A stretch of 37,840 bases of DNA from a virus, in the IMG/VR virus record IMGVR_UViG_3300034418_007711, positions 1-37,840 of that record. One strand, written 5' to 3'. Of the stretch, positions 22,677 to 31,006 are shown piece after piece (within the stretch, counting starts at the first letter, position 1; each line of letters starts with the position of its first letter). The position numbers were made by a program, and so were the translations under genes. The notes under the pieces are model-generated. The model had not been told where the DNA came from. It searched no databases and saw only the letters and a program-made list of their open reading frames with translations.

Positions 22677-23684
22677 TTAGTTTACACAAGTTGTGATGAT
22701 TCGTCCGAGAGTTGAATCAACTTTGTGGAAAGTGTGCGCCTCTTCCGCCCATACAGTACGACGAATTGATTTACTTGGATCGTCGAACTGACCGGCCATA
22801 TATGAACCGAACTGAAGATTCAAAGCGGCGACTGGCATCGCTTTAACACCGCCGGTCTTTTGAATAATAGCGTCCGATCCGCGAAGAATACCCATGAAGA
22901 TCGATGTTTGATTCCATACGAAAGATTCGCTTGAAGTCGCTCCGGGGACGGCTGTATCTCGAAGAGCTGAACCGACATAAATGTTTTGAATTCCTAGGAC
23001 ATCGCGAAGAACTTGAAGAGTTGCTTCGTTTGAAAGAATTCGAGAACCGGCGGCGAAGCCCGCTGAAGAAGTTCCGGCGAATCCGCGAACTTCGGGATTC
23101 TTCGCTAGTGTTCTGAATACCTTATGACCAAGAACGAGAGTGTCGGGATTCACACCATGAGCGGCCTCAAAAACGGTATTCTTTAGATCGTAAAGATTCG
23201 CTAAAGGCTCCGCGTTCGCGTCATCAAACTCGCCGCCGAATTCGTTCGCCGCTGTATCATTGTTAAAGTTTGAAGTACCGAAGAGAAGGTCAGCACATCT
23301 TTTCTCTTTAGCAATTCTCAAAGCTCTTGCAACTTTGCGGACTGCTCTTTGTTCTTCGCTTCCGGGATATTGAGAATCAACGATGTCTTCCATTGCGATA
23401 TAGTCTTCAAGTCCGAAAGTCTCAGCTTTGTAAGTTTGGCTTGAACGATCGAAGCCGCCTAGAACAGCGCGACTCGCTCCCGGAGCTCTTAAAAGATCAA
23501 GACCGGCGCCGGCTCCCATGAAATTACGACTTTCTTCAAGAAGCAGAGTTCCGCTTCTTTGAGGGATAGTAATCGTTTCGAGAACTTTGTCAGCGATGAA
23601 GACGTCATCGCCTTGAACGGTTTCGACGACTAGACTAGAAAGAATTTCGTCGACTGGGTGGATATTAGAGTATGAACTTGCCAT
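22677..23684 (-). CDS. Major capsid protein, 335 aa
   Basis: An HK97-fold-type capsid protein by size, order (protease/scaffold, decoration protein, capsid) and content. It begins with a helical N-arm and continues through an Ala-rich spine-helix region (SEEQRAVRKVARALRIAKEKR, about 109-129), a P-domain with NPDTLVLGHKVFRTLAKNPEV and a closing RRTVWAEEAHTFHKVD. This general layout is shared with capsid proteins of DUF2190-associated phages. GAGGT precedes ATG 23684. Hexamers and pentamers of it form the shell. Confidence 0.85.
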   Translation of the reverse strand: MASSYSNIHPVDEILSSLVVETVQGDDVFIADKVLETITIPQRSGTLLLEESRNFMGAGAGLDLLRAPGASRAVLGGFDRSSQTYKAETFGLEDYIAMEDIVDSQYPGSEEQRAVRKVARALRIAKEKRCADLLFGTSNFNNDTAANEFGGEFDDANAEPLANLYDLKNTVFEAAHGVNPDTLVLGHKVFRTLAKNPEVRGFAGTSSAGFAAGSRILSNEATLQVLRDVLGIQNIYVGSALRDTAVPGATSSESFVWNQTSIFMGILRGSDAIIQKTGGVKAMPVAALNLQFGSYMAGQFDDPSKSIRRTVWAEEAHTFHKVDSTLGRIITTCVN

Positions 23685-23701
23685 TTTTTAGACCTCTTTT
23701 A

Positions 23702-24088
23702 TTATGCTAAAGGAGTGAATGAGCCAAGGAAGAACGCGAAGAACTGCTCTCCGGCTCCGGCTGTACTTAGTTGATTAACGTTCGGAAGAACGCGAGCGAT
23801 CGGATAGCTTCCACTTACACAAGCGGAGACTTCGCCGTCGCTTTCAGCTTGAAGAATCGGAGTCGTTGCGAAAGTGATCGCTCCGCTCGCTTTAACGCGA
23901 GTGATTCCGTAAACAAGAACTTCAACCGGATCGCCGGCTGATACTGTACGCTGAGCGACTCCGATAATGCCGTCATCGGTCGCGGCGCTTGGAAGAGCCG
24001 CTTTACCGGCTGTATCAAGAGCGACGACGCTGAATTCTGAGATCGCTTCGGCGGCGACTAGTGTAATTGAATTGTAAGTACTATTCAT
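23702..24088 (-). CDS. Capsid decoration protein, DUF2190-like, 128 aa
   Basis: Small beta-barrel protein with a typical cement-protein pattern: GIIGVAQRTVSAGDPVEVLVYG (from about residue 40) followed by repeated small hydrophobic strands. DUF2190 proteins decorate and stabilise the shell and lie just upstream of the capsid gene, as here. GGAG lies 9 bases before ATG 24088. I see no added surface domain. Confidence 0.75.
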   Translation of the reverse strand: MNSTYNSITLVAAEAISEFSVVALDTAGKAALPSAATDDGIIGVAQRTVSAGDPVEVLVYGITRVKASGAITFATTPILQAESDGEVSACVSGSYPIARVLPNVNQLSTAGAGEQFFAFFLGSFTPLA

Positions 24089-24090
24089 TT

Positions 24091-24747
24091 TTATACTCCA
24101 AAAGCTTTTTGATAGTAATCGGGATTTTCAGTTCTGAATAATTGAAGAGCTTCAGAATAAGAGACGCTCTTCTCTTTTGCTAGTTCTTGAACTCGCTCGT
24201 TCAAGGTCATTTTGTTGATCTCTTGACCGCTTGCACCATGTCCGACGGTTGAAAGATTTACGCTTGAATTCATCGGACGCTCAGAGAACATCTTCCAGAA
24301 TTCCGGCTGTAGTTCGCGAAGCTCGTAAGCCTTTCCGACGACGTTCATTTCACTCGGATTGATTCGACCGTCGCGAAGAAGTACATTGACAGCTTCTCGC
24401 TTTTCAATCTCTCGCTTCTCTTGCTCGATTGCTTCAAGACGCTCGCTTAATCTTTGATTGTTCTCGCGAAGAGCTTGAACTTCAGAAAGGAGAGTCGAAT
24501 CGTTGAGCTTCTCACTCATGAGATTCTCTTTCTTCTCGTCGTCTTTCTTGTACTCTCCCATTTTTTCAGCTTTGTCTTTGTCGCTGTCTTCGGTCATCTT
24601 CTCAGACTCGTCTTTAGTTTGAGTCATCATTGACGCTTCAGCTTCGTCTTTCATTTCTGCGATTTGAGCTTCAAGACTTTTAACAAGCTCGTCTTTGGCG
24701 ATATAAGCCTTTTTAAGCTCTTCGTGATTCATCTCATCGATGTTCAT
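24091..24747 (-). CDS. Nested scaffold protein from an internal start, 218 aa
   Basis: Within the protease gene, AAGGAG (24758-24753) lies 5 bases before an in-frame ATG at 24747, codon 430. The product starts MNIDEMNHEELKKAYIAKDE and is a highly charged Lys/Glu coiled coil with a helical C-terminus, as expected of a scaffold. Mu gene Z inside I, and lambda Nu3 inside C, are the known precedents for this arrangement. Separate translation supplies scaffold in excess over protease. Predicted from the site and domain boundary; no N-terminal data. Confidence 0.75.
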   Translation of the reverse strand: MNIDEMNHEELKKAYIAKDELVKSLEAQIAEMKDEAEASMMTQTKDESEKMTEDSDKDKAEKMGEYKKDDEKKENLMSEKLNDSTLLSEVQALRENNQRLSERLEAIEQEKREIEKREAVNVLLRDGRINPSEMNVVGKAYELRELQPEFWKMFSERPMNSSVNLSTVGHGASGQEINKMTLNERVQELAKEKSVSYSEALQLFRTENPDYYQKAFGV

Positions 24748-26034
24748 GTTTGCTCCTTCGTTTAGTAATACACGATCGATTTTGTTATTTGATTGAGCCG
24801 GACGCGGAGTCAATGTCACCGCTAAGAGTTGAGCGTCGCCGATCTTTTCGCCGCCGTCCCTTGAGAATACTTCTCCGGTGATGAACTCCGGCGAGCTCCA
24901 GAGTATGCCGCCGGCTTTCTCGACAACTTCGAGACCGCGTTCATTATAAGCCGGGATAGCATACAGGCCGCCGTCTCTGATCTCTAGTCCGACGATTAGT
25001 CCGAGAGCGTTTCCGCTTTCTGGAGGTGCCGGCGATCCGCTTTGAAACGGACTCGTCGAGTGTTGCCAGTCTATGACGACCGGATCGAATTCGGCTCGCT
25101 CATTATAAACGCGAACTAGTTCTTCAAGAAGACTTTGATCGATCTCTTGTCCGATATTTGAACCGTTCATTCTTGAAGTGACTTGTCCGAGTGCTAAGGT
25201 CTTGAACGGACGTCCGACGATCAATCCGTCTTCTCTGTCGTTCGTCTCTTCATATAGTTTTAAATCAGTCTCTGAATATGCTCGTAAAGTATTCATTCTT
25301 TCATCAGCTCGCTTCATTTGATTTACAAGTTTGCTACTCCACCGGAAGCCGGGATCTCCTCCCCAAGCTCCCCAAGCTATCCGGCCTTTACTCCAGTCGT
25401 CCCATTTTGGCGACTGCTTATCGACTTCGTGTCTTGTAAAGTACGAATACATTCTTCGAGCTGTCTCCGGAGATACTTTGCGACCGTTTGCAAGATCGCG
25501 AGCTCTTGCAATTCCTACGGACGTCAATCCTTTTTGAGACTCCGGCTTTGTGGCTCGAACTTCTAAAGCTCGACGAGCGGCTTCTTGAACGTCTTTCGGC
25601 GGAGTGAAATCAATATGATCGTACCTCTTCGGAGCGAGTTCAGTCAGTTCGCTTCTTTGTGGGTGACCCTTCGGAAGTAAATCAAGATCAGTCGTATAGC
25701 TTTCTTTTCGTTCACCGGTTCCGACGAGCTTCAAGAAGGTTCTTACTCTTGCAAGCGCCCACTGATTTCGATTCATTCCGGGACGATGAGAAACGGAGAA
25801 CGCTCCGGCTCCTCTTCTGAAGACAGCTTTAAGCGTACCGAGATCGACTTTCTTTGATCCGGCTTTGTATCGCTTATTGTGCTTATCCCTCATCGACTCA
25901 AGAGCTTTAAGAGAAGATTCGCCGATCTCGATTCCTCCTCTTGATCCACTCGCTGAGCCCTTCGGATTGACTTTCGATCCTTTGATTCGATCTCTCTTCG
26001 GAGCTGGAGTCTGAGCTTGAGTTCTTTGATTCAT
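24091..26034 (-). CDS. Head maturation protease (phage-I-like) with N-terminal module and C-terminal scaffold, 647 aa
   Basis: Three parts are visible. Residues 1-250 are basic, with FRRGAGAFSVSHRPGMNRNQ (about 72-91) and GIARARDLANGR and SPETARRMYSYFTRHEV, an unnamed module I associate with phage head protease genes. Residues about 255-425 are the Mu I-like serine protease, with VIDWQHST (His near 325) and GILWSSPEF (Ser near 380). From about 430 the chain is a charged coiled coil, the scaffold, which is also translated separately from 24747. The protease cleaves scaffold and itself during prohead maturation. The start overlaps the portal stop as ATGA. Confidence 0.8.
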   Translation of the reverse strand: MNQRTQAQTPAPKRDRIKGSKVNPKGSASGSRGGIEIGESSLKALESMRDKHNKRYKAGSKKVDLGTLKAVFRRGAGAFSVSHRPGMNRNQWALARVRTFLKLVGTGERKESYTTDLDLLPKGHPQRSELTELAPKRYDHIDFTPPKDVQEAARRALEVRATKPESQKGLTSVGIARARDLANGRKVSPETARRMYSYFTRHEVDKQSPKWDDWSKGRIAWGAWGGDPGFRWSSKLVNQMKRADERMNTLRAYSETDLKLYEETNDREDGLIVGRPFKTLALGQVTSRMNGSNIGQEIDQSLLEELVRVYNERAEFDPVVIDWQHSTSPFQSGSPAPPESGNALGLIVGLEIRDGGLYAIPAYNERGLEVVEKAGGILWSSPEFITGEVFSRDGGEKIGDAQLLAVTLTPRPAQSNNKIDRVLLNEGANMNIDEMNHEELKKAYIAKDELVKSLEAQIAEMKDEAEASMMTQTKDESEKMTEDSDKDKAEKMGEYKKDDEKKENLMSEKLNDSTLLSEVQALRENNQRLSERLEAIEQEKREIEKREAVNVLLRDGRINPSEMNVVGKAYELRELQPEFWKMFSERPMNSSVNLSTVGHGASGQEINKMTLNERVQELAKEKSVSYSEALQLFRTENPDYYQKAFGV

Positions 26035-27437
26035 CGTCGACTCCGCTTCTCTTGTATCAATCTCTCAGTAAAAGACGCGACTCCTCCTCCTTTAGCTTGG
26101 AGCGTTCGATCAAGCGAAGAGCGTTGAGCGTCTTCGGGAAGTTCACCGGCTCCGAGTCGATCTCGGATCGCTCTTTCGAGTTCATCGTCCGGAGTCAAAA
26201 GACCGGAAGTCACAAGAGCTGGAAGAGCGTTGATCGATTCGGCGAGATCGTCGGTATCAAGGCCAGTGTGGGTCAACTTCGGAAGTTTGGAAGGATCGAC
26301 GCTCCCGAAGTTCCAACGACAGAGACGTCCTACAGTTCCGGCTCCTCTTCGATCAACTCCATTGATTGCACTTGTGACAATATCACAAAGATTGATAGCC
26401 GCTCTTCTGAAAACTGAAAGATGAATCTCTCCGACTGATCTCGCTCCGGTCTCGGTATTTCCAAGATCAGCGAATTGAGCCAAGAAGGCCGCTGAGATCT
26501 GAGCGTCACAAAGACGAATGATGTCGATCGGAGCGGACGCGTAAAGGTTCGGTTGAGCCGCGAACGTATCAAACGAGACAGCTCCGTTTTGAACAAGGTA
26601 GCTTTGTTCTGTAGAGATAAACGCTTGAGCTTGAGCTTCAGCGTCGTCAATCATTGCGTCGATGTCGCCGTCCGTCAATCCTATACTTTCGGCGACAGCT
26701 CGATCAACTTTAACGACCGGAGTCGGGATCGCCCACCTATCAACACCTACACACATTAAATTAGAAACTCGTTGCTTTGTTCGCCAGTACCACCAAACCG
26801 GACGTAACATTCCGATCCCTTCAAAGTTTGAGCCGGTTCGGTTCAATGTAAGGAGAAGGAGCTTATTCGCCGGAATCGGTTCCGGAATGTGAGTCATTCC
26901 AACGATGTTTTGAAGAACTCCGTCCAAGTGTTGATTGTCTCTTGATAGCCAGCGATTATGGGCTGAAGGTTCTCGATCCGCAAAGTGATCTAAAAAGATT
27001 CGAGCCCTGCCCTGAGAGTCAACTCCGACTCTATAGACTTCTTCAGCGTAGCGATAACCGATCGGAATGAACTCAAGTAAATAAGCGAGTTGATCTTCAA
27101 AGCTCATACTCATTTGAGTTGAATATCCGTCGAAGCCGAAACATTCATTCATAAATCGAGCGAGATCTTCAGCTATTGGATCGTTCTCGATCCCCGGCTC
27201 GAATCGCCAAGAAGCGGAGAGTAGAGTCTGTTTAAGCATGAACCAAGATCGGCGAACGATCGGATCCGTTCTCAACATTTCTTCAGCTTCGGAGATCCAG
27301 TTCAAGCCGGTTAGGGAAGCGTTTCGCTCCTTCCCGGTGATGACTCCTCCGGAGAGTTGCGTTCCGGTGATTCCCTTAGTTCGGAAACGAGGAAACTTCG
27401 CTTTTAGATGTTTTTGCTCGCGAGCTTCTTCAGACAT
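26031..27437 (-). CDS. Portal protein, DUF935/Mu gp29-like, 468 aa
   Basis: The segment GVDRRGAGTVGRLCRWNFG (about residues 368-386) and the start pattern DPIVRRSWFMLKQTLLSASWRF match the DUF935 portal family of Mu-like heads. Twelve copies form the DNA channel and dock terminase. I start at ATG 27437 because GTG 27458 is about 5 bases after the expected transcription start and has no ribosome site, while GTGAG precedes the ATG. First gene behind the late promoter, followed by the protease with a 4-base overlap. Confidence 0.85.
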   Translation of the reverse strand: MSEEAREQKHLKAKFPRFRTKGITGTQLSGGVITGKERNASLTGLNWISEAEEMLRTDPIVRRSWFMLKQTLLSASWRFEPGIENDPIAEDLARFMNECFGFDGYSTQMSMSFEDQLAYLLEFIPIGYRYAEEVYRVGVDSQGRARIFLDHFADREPSAHNRWLSRDNQHLDGVLQNIVGMTHIPEPIPANKLLLLTLNRTGSNFEGIGMLRPVWWYWRTKQRVSNLMCVGVDRWAIPTPVVKVDRAVAESIGLTDGDIDAMIDDAEAQAQAFISTEQSYLVQNGAVSFDTFAAQPNLYASAPIDIIRLCDAQISAAFLAQFADLGNTETGARSVGEIHLSVFRRAAINLCDIVTSAINGVDRRGAGTVGRLCRWNFGSVDPSKLPKLTHTGLDTDDLAESINALPALVTSGLLTPDDELERAIRDRLGAGELPEDAQRSSLDRTLQAKGGGVASFTERLIQEKRSRR

Positions 27438-27469
27438 ATTAATCTCACTACTGAACACGATTTCAGTCT

Positions 27470-27499
27470 ATTATATAAGCAATAAATAAAATTAATCAA
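27470..27499 (-). promoter_or_regulatory. Late (head) operon promoter
   Basis: On the minus strand TTGATT (27499-27494) and a perfect TATAAT (27475-27470) are 18 bp apart. Transcription should start near 27463, some 26 bases upstream of the portal ATG. It is the best sigma70-like promoter I see in the genome and lies in the only sizeable gap of the structural region. Confidence 0.75.
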
Positions 27500-27574
27500 G
27501 TGAAGTGATTTTATCGCTTCTTGAATCGTTAAACTAATGACTGACTTCGGTTTGTTGAACGTGTTGAGAGTCTG

Positions 27575-27618
27575 AAGGCCTTCGTCGTTTTTTGATCCTT
27601 TCTAACGACGAAGGCCTT
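27575..27618. terminator. 15-bp perfect hairpin between cyclase cassette and late promoter
   Basis: AAGGCCTTCGTCGTT (27575-27589) pairs perfectly with 27604-27618 across a 14-base loop. It lies just after the stop of the two-TM protein. No T-tract follows on either strand, so it is not a textbook rho-independent terminator. It could still isolate the late promoter, stabilise the upstream mRNA's 3' end or be an RNase III site. Confidence 0.6.
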
Positions 27619-27626
27619 TCGTCTAT

Positions 27627-28082
27627 CTATGGAAGCCATTCTTCAACCTTCGAATCGAGGACAACTTGATCCGGGCTCTTTGTCTTGATGATTCGCTGAT
27701 TTGAAAACAGAGACAGCTTGTCGATGATTGCCGTTTGTAGTTCTCCGAGCTGATCGTTTTTTAATTGTAGCTGAATTTGAGCGTCCCGAAGTCTAGCGAT
27801 TAATGCTTCTCGATCTGCGTTCGCCTTCCCTAGCTTATCTTTTAACTCTTCTACTTCGGAAGGATCTCGACCGGAAGCGATCGACATCATCGACGAGATT
27901 GAGCCGGTGATGACTCCAAGGATTCCGACAAGGACGTCTCTGTTTTCATCGACGATTCTTACATAAGTTAAAAAGAGAATTAGTCCGACAACGATTAAAA
28001 GGAAAGCGACAGAGAACCACCAACCGCGGCGATATTTCTGTTCTTGAATTTTATCTTTTTCACTTTTTATTTCTTGAGTCAT
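27627..28082 (-). CDS. Two-TM coiled-coil membrane protein paired with the cyclase, 151 aa
   Basis: A charged N-terminus (1-20) leads to TM1 (about 21-41, WWFSVAFLLIVVGLILFLTY), a short loop, TM2 (about 50-68, VLVGILGVITGSISSMMSI) and a cytoplasmic coiled coil (about 76-120), ending in a short polar tail EEWLP. No cyclic-nucleotide-binding motif or enzyme site is seen. It follows the cyclase stop by one base, so the two are surely co-translated. It could be the membrane effector, sensor or regulator of the cyclase. The small two-TM hairpin also fits a pore-former. Function unknown. Confidence 0.7.
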   Translation of the reverse strand: MTQEIKSEKDKIQEQKYRRGWWFSVAFLLIVVGLILFLTYVRIVDENRDVLVGILGVITGSISSMMSIASGRDPSEVEELKDKLGKANADREALIARLRDAQIQLQLKNDQLGELQTAIIDKLSLFSNQRIIKTKSPDQVVLDSKVEEWLP

Positions 28083-28083
28083 G

Positions 28084-28902
28084 TCATATTCCCGGAATCC
28101 ATTTCGTTATAAACTGAATAATCGGATCAATAAAGGCGAAGTAAGTCAATTCGCTCATGAGTCGCTTATGTGGATCGATGATAAATGGAACGAAGATCGT
28201 CAAGAAGTATAGAACAAAGATCAGCGCTGTTCTTGACAAGATGAACCAAAGAAGTTCCTTGAACTTTTTATCTCTTAGTCGAGACTTGATCCGCTTCGCT
28301 CCTCCTAATCGCTTGACTTTGTCGCTTCCCTTCGGCGGCTGTAGAGACTCGATCGTTGTTCCGACGGTGTAGATAATTTGAGTTTCTCGAACTCCCTTGA
28401 AACGATATTCTCCAGCTAAAGCGTATCGAGTCCCCTTCGGAGTGAATGAGTTCGTTCGATGTTTAACGACTGTCATCGCTTCTTTAGTGAGTAGAACTTG
28501 ACCGGCTCCGCAAAGCGACATAGTCCGAGCGGCGATATTCTTTGAGATCCCTTCTAGCTCGATTCCTTTCGCTCCGACTCCGACATACAACTCTTCTTGT
28601 TTAACTTCGATGATCGCCCCCCAGTGAATCCCGATCCGAGCTTGAATCTTAGTCTTCGCCGGGATTGATTGCTGATAATGAAGACCGAAGTTGACAGCGT
28701 CAATACAGCGATCGAAGCTCAACATAAAACCGTCGCTTCGATCTATTTCCCGACCTTGGAATTTGTAGATTAAAGAGCGAGTCAACCGATCATGATATTG
28801 AAGCCATTCGGCGGCCTTTCGAGCTCCGACTCTTTGAACGAAAGCAGTCGAGCCGATTAAATCAAGAAGCACGATCGCGAGTTGACGTTCTTTAAACTCC
28901 AT
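28084..28902 (-). CDS. Membrane-anchored class III nucleotide cyclase, 272 aa
   Basis: Residues 6-180 form a class III cyclase domain: AIVLLDLIGST gives metal Asp14, SDGFMLSF gives metal Asp57, GIHWG is the conserved turn, and SKNIAARTM supplies the catalytic Asn122 and Arg126. All four key residues are present, so it is probably active as a homodimer. The sub-motif REIDRSDGF resembles the REIDKTDGF group of bacterial cyclases. Base specificity (A, G, C or U) cannot be read. After a basic linker, residues about 218-242 are a TM segment, with a second hydrophobic stretch near 252-270. A catalytic domain at the N-terminus of a C-terminal anchor is unusual. It sits in a moron-like position between Dam and the portal. 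Confidence 0.82.
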   Translation of the reverse strand: MEFKERQLAIVLLDLIGSTAFVQRVGARKAAEWLQYHDRLTRSLIYKFQGREIDRSDGFMLSFDRCIDAVNFGLHYQQSIPAKTKIQARIGIHWGAIIEVKQEELYVGVGAKGIELEGISKNIAARTMSLCGAGQVLLTKEAMTVVKHRTNSFTPKGTRYALAGEYRFKGVRETQIIYTVGTTIESLQPPKGSDKVKRLGGAKRIKSRLRDKKFKELLWFILSRTALIFVLYFLTIFVPFIIDPHKRLMSELTYFAFIDPIIQFITKWIPGI

Positions 28903-28923
28903 TTCAAAGCTCGCTTTCTTAGT

Positions 28924-29634
28924 TCAATATCCTTTTAGCATAAACATAGAAGGCTCATGAACACTATATAACTTCTCAATTTTTGTTTTTGTCTTTTTAT
29001 CAAGAACGCAATTTATCTCACAAGACCATACTTCTTTAAACGGTGACTGATACTCACTTATATATACTTTGTGACCCTTCTTTACTTGATCCTCACACCA
29101 TTGATAAAACTCATCATGATTGAAGTTGAATTTGTAGTCAGTTGTATTTCTATATGGTGGATCGCAATAGATGACGCTCTTCGAAGGGATATCCAAATCA
29201 TAATATTGACAGTGATATAGCTCGACGTCTTTTATTTTTGAGCTTATTTTTAATAACGCATTTTTGCTTTCAAGAGCATAATTTTGTTTTTTTAGACTGT
29301 CTTTTGCATATCCGGAGAAAAACTTTCCTCCGAATGAACAACCGAATCCGACAAAAGCGACTAGATGATCTGGGAAGCCGGATCGATTATTCTTGATAGC
29401 GTTATATTCATCTTCTGTTATTTTAGACGGCGGAATCCAGCCGGCTTGAAGAGCCTTAAACATTGCAATCAACTCTTTGTTTATATCCGAGCCGATTCGC
29501 TTTCCTTTTGCTTTTGCTAGAATAGAACAAGAGCCGGCGAAAGGCTCGACCCAATAAGATTCCGGGCTTCTTTCTAGTTCAATATAGTTGATGATCTTAT
29601 TCGCTATTCGTCTTTTAGACCCTAAGTATCTCAT
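28924..29634 (-). CDS. dam: DNA adenine methyltransferase, D12 class (Dam-like), 236 aa
   Basis: RYLGSKRR at the N-terminus, SAM motif VEPFAGSCS (29-37), and catalytic DPPY (158-161) in the order of alpha-class adenine methyltransferases such as Dam; the family commonly acts on GATC. The protein is complete but slightly short. AAGGA inside the end of the terminase gene serves as the ribosome site. The gene is visibly more A/T-rich than its neighbours, a sign of later acquisition. No cognate nuclease is present, so it probably protects phage DNA from host restriction or marks it for packaging or expression. Target sequence is inferred, not seen. Confidence 0.9.
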   Translation of the reverse strand: MRYLGSKRRIANKIINYIELERSPESYWVEPFAGSCSILAKAKGKRIGSDINKELIAMFKALQAGWIPPSKITEDEYNAIKNNRSGFPDHLVAFVGFGCSFGGKFFSGYAKDSLKKQNYALESKNALLKISSKIKDVELYHCQYYDLDIPSKSVIYCDPPYRNTTDYKFNFNHDEFYQWCEDQVKKGHKVYISEYQSPFKEVWSCEINCVLDKKTKTKIEKLYSVHEPSMFMLKGY

Positions 29635-29635
29635 C

Positions 29636-31006
29636 TTAAAAGTCCTTTGCGGACGCTCCGCCGGTTCTTACCTTGCGAGAACGATTAGAGCTAGTTGATC
29701 TTGATTTATATCCGCTTTGAATCGACGTGTCATTCCAATTATACAAGATACAATCATAACGAAGAGCGTCGAGCGGATCTTCGCGGCCGTCTTTGACCGG
29801 CTTCTCTTGCTTATCCCAAGCATAAGAAAGAAGAGCTTTTCTCAAAGAGTTTCCCGTCGCTCTTTCTCCTTTATCCCATACGTCGCGAGTAATCATGTAT
29901 CGACGTTGAGCGAAAGCTCTTTTTAGTCGTTGAATACCGTTGAGAACGTCCGTCCGAATCGGATCCGTTGTCGATCTCAAAGCGATTCCGAGTCCGACCG
30001 GCGGAGCTGTTCTCATAGCTCGAAAAGCACTCGCTCCGGTTTGATCGTTTCGAGCCCTTCCGGCTTTGTCCGCGACTCCGTCGTCTAGCCATATTCGGGA
30101 AGAAGGAGCTTGATCTTTGAGCGATCGCGGCCACGCTATAGAAGTAATCAGTCTGGCGAGTTGCTCCGTCGTGACTTCTTTTGGATTGAATTCCGCACAA
30201 ATGACGCTCGCTTCGAGTTCTTCATCGTAAACAATAATCAAGACGCTCGGTTTTCTGAATCCCCAGTCGATTGCGATTCTTGCGGTCATCGATTCTTTAT
30301 ACTGCCAATTATCAAGAATGAGCGACTCGGTAAACTCAGAGTAAATCAAACCAGTCGGTGGCTTCGGCTTGTTCATCACCATCGCTTCGCGTTCATCTGC
30401 CGGGAGGAGCTTTGTCGCTTCGAACCAGTCATCGCTTAAGTTATCTTGATTGACATAAGATGAATATAAGAGCGGAGCGTAGTTCGCTTGTTCGCTCATG
30501 TCGCACCACCATGCACCAACGACCGGAAGTCCGACCATGATTAAGATCGGACTTTCGCCGGCTCTTAAACGTCCGAGTGCTTTATGAGCGACTTCAGCGT
30601 TTAATGTTTGACATTCATCTATGAGACAGACTCCCGAAGTGATGTTTAGACCTTCAAGCGGATTGTGCGTCGCGTCCCTCGTTCCCGGCCGATAATAGCT
30701 TCGACAGTAAACAGAAGAACCGGAATGAGTATCAATCCAAAGTTTCAAAGAATAGTTGTAAGCCCACCCGAGCGGAACGAGCCACTTCTCAATCTCCGGC
30801 ATTAATACCGATTGATAGCGCGGAGCTGTATCAGTAATTAGAAGAGCCGAAGTCCCCGGTCTCATTTTAGAAACAAAGAGAATCGAGAAGACAAGAGCCG
30901 CCGTCTTTCCCGAACCCCAGCCGCAACGAGCCGCGATGATCTTGTCTTTCTTAATGATTCGCTGAATGATGCTTCTTTGTAGCTCGTTGAGATTGAGTTC
31001 GTTCAT
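29636..31006 (-). CDS. terL: Terminase large subunit, 456 aa
   Basis: ATPase: Walker A GWGSGKT (29-35) and Walker B VCLIDE (126-131), with the coupling region after it. Nuclease: IDWGF (Asp247), DDGVAD (308-313) and EDPLDALRY (409-417) place the acidic metal ligands of the RNase H-like domain. It pumps DNA into the head through the portal and cuts the concatemer. Its ATG overlaps the stop of the alternative-frame ORF of the methyltransferase region as ATGA. The C-terminal tail (430-456) is Ser/Arg-rich. Confidence 0.93.
   Translation of the reverse strand: MNELNLNELQRSIIQRIIKKDKIIAARCGWGSGKTAALVFSILFVSKMRPGTSALLITDTAPRYQSVLMPEIEKWLVPLGWAYNYSLKLWIDTHSGSSVYCRSYYRPGTRDATHNPLEGLNITSGVCLIDECQTLNAEVAHKALGRLRAGESPILIMVGLPVVGAWWCDMSEQANYAPLLYSSYVNQDNLSDDWFEATKLLPADEREAMVMNKPKPPTGLIYSEFTESLILDNWQYKESMTARIAIDWGFRKPSVLIIVYDEELEASVICAEFNPKEVTTEQLARLITSIAWPRSLKDQAPSSRIWLDDGVADKAGRARNDQTGASAFRAMRTAPPVGLGIALRSTTDPIRTDVLNGIQRLKRAFAQRRYMITRDVWDKGERATGNSLRKALLSYAWDKQEKPVKDGREDPLDALRYDCILYNWNDTSIQSGYKSRSTSSNRSRKVRTGGASAKDF

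Noticed and set aside
26330-26650. 106-codon same-strand ORF inside the portal gene
   Set aside because: No start signal, no coupling to neighbours and low-complexity composition. It serves as the size control for chance overlap in this genome, unlike the 359-codon frame in the methyltransferase.
27438-27458. GTG start for the portal at 27458
   Set aside because: It lies about 5 bases from the predicted transcription start and lacks a Shine-Dalgarno sequence.
27627-28902. Calling the cyclase pair a Pycsar system outright
   Set aside because: The cyclase subtype and product cannot be read from the sequence and the partner shows no cNMP-binding domain; only the layout is similar.
29871-30200. 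109-codon same-strand ORF inside terL
   Set aside because: Basic, Ser/Arg-rich shadow without a ribosome site or recognisable motif.
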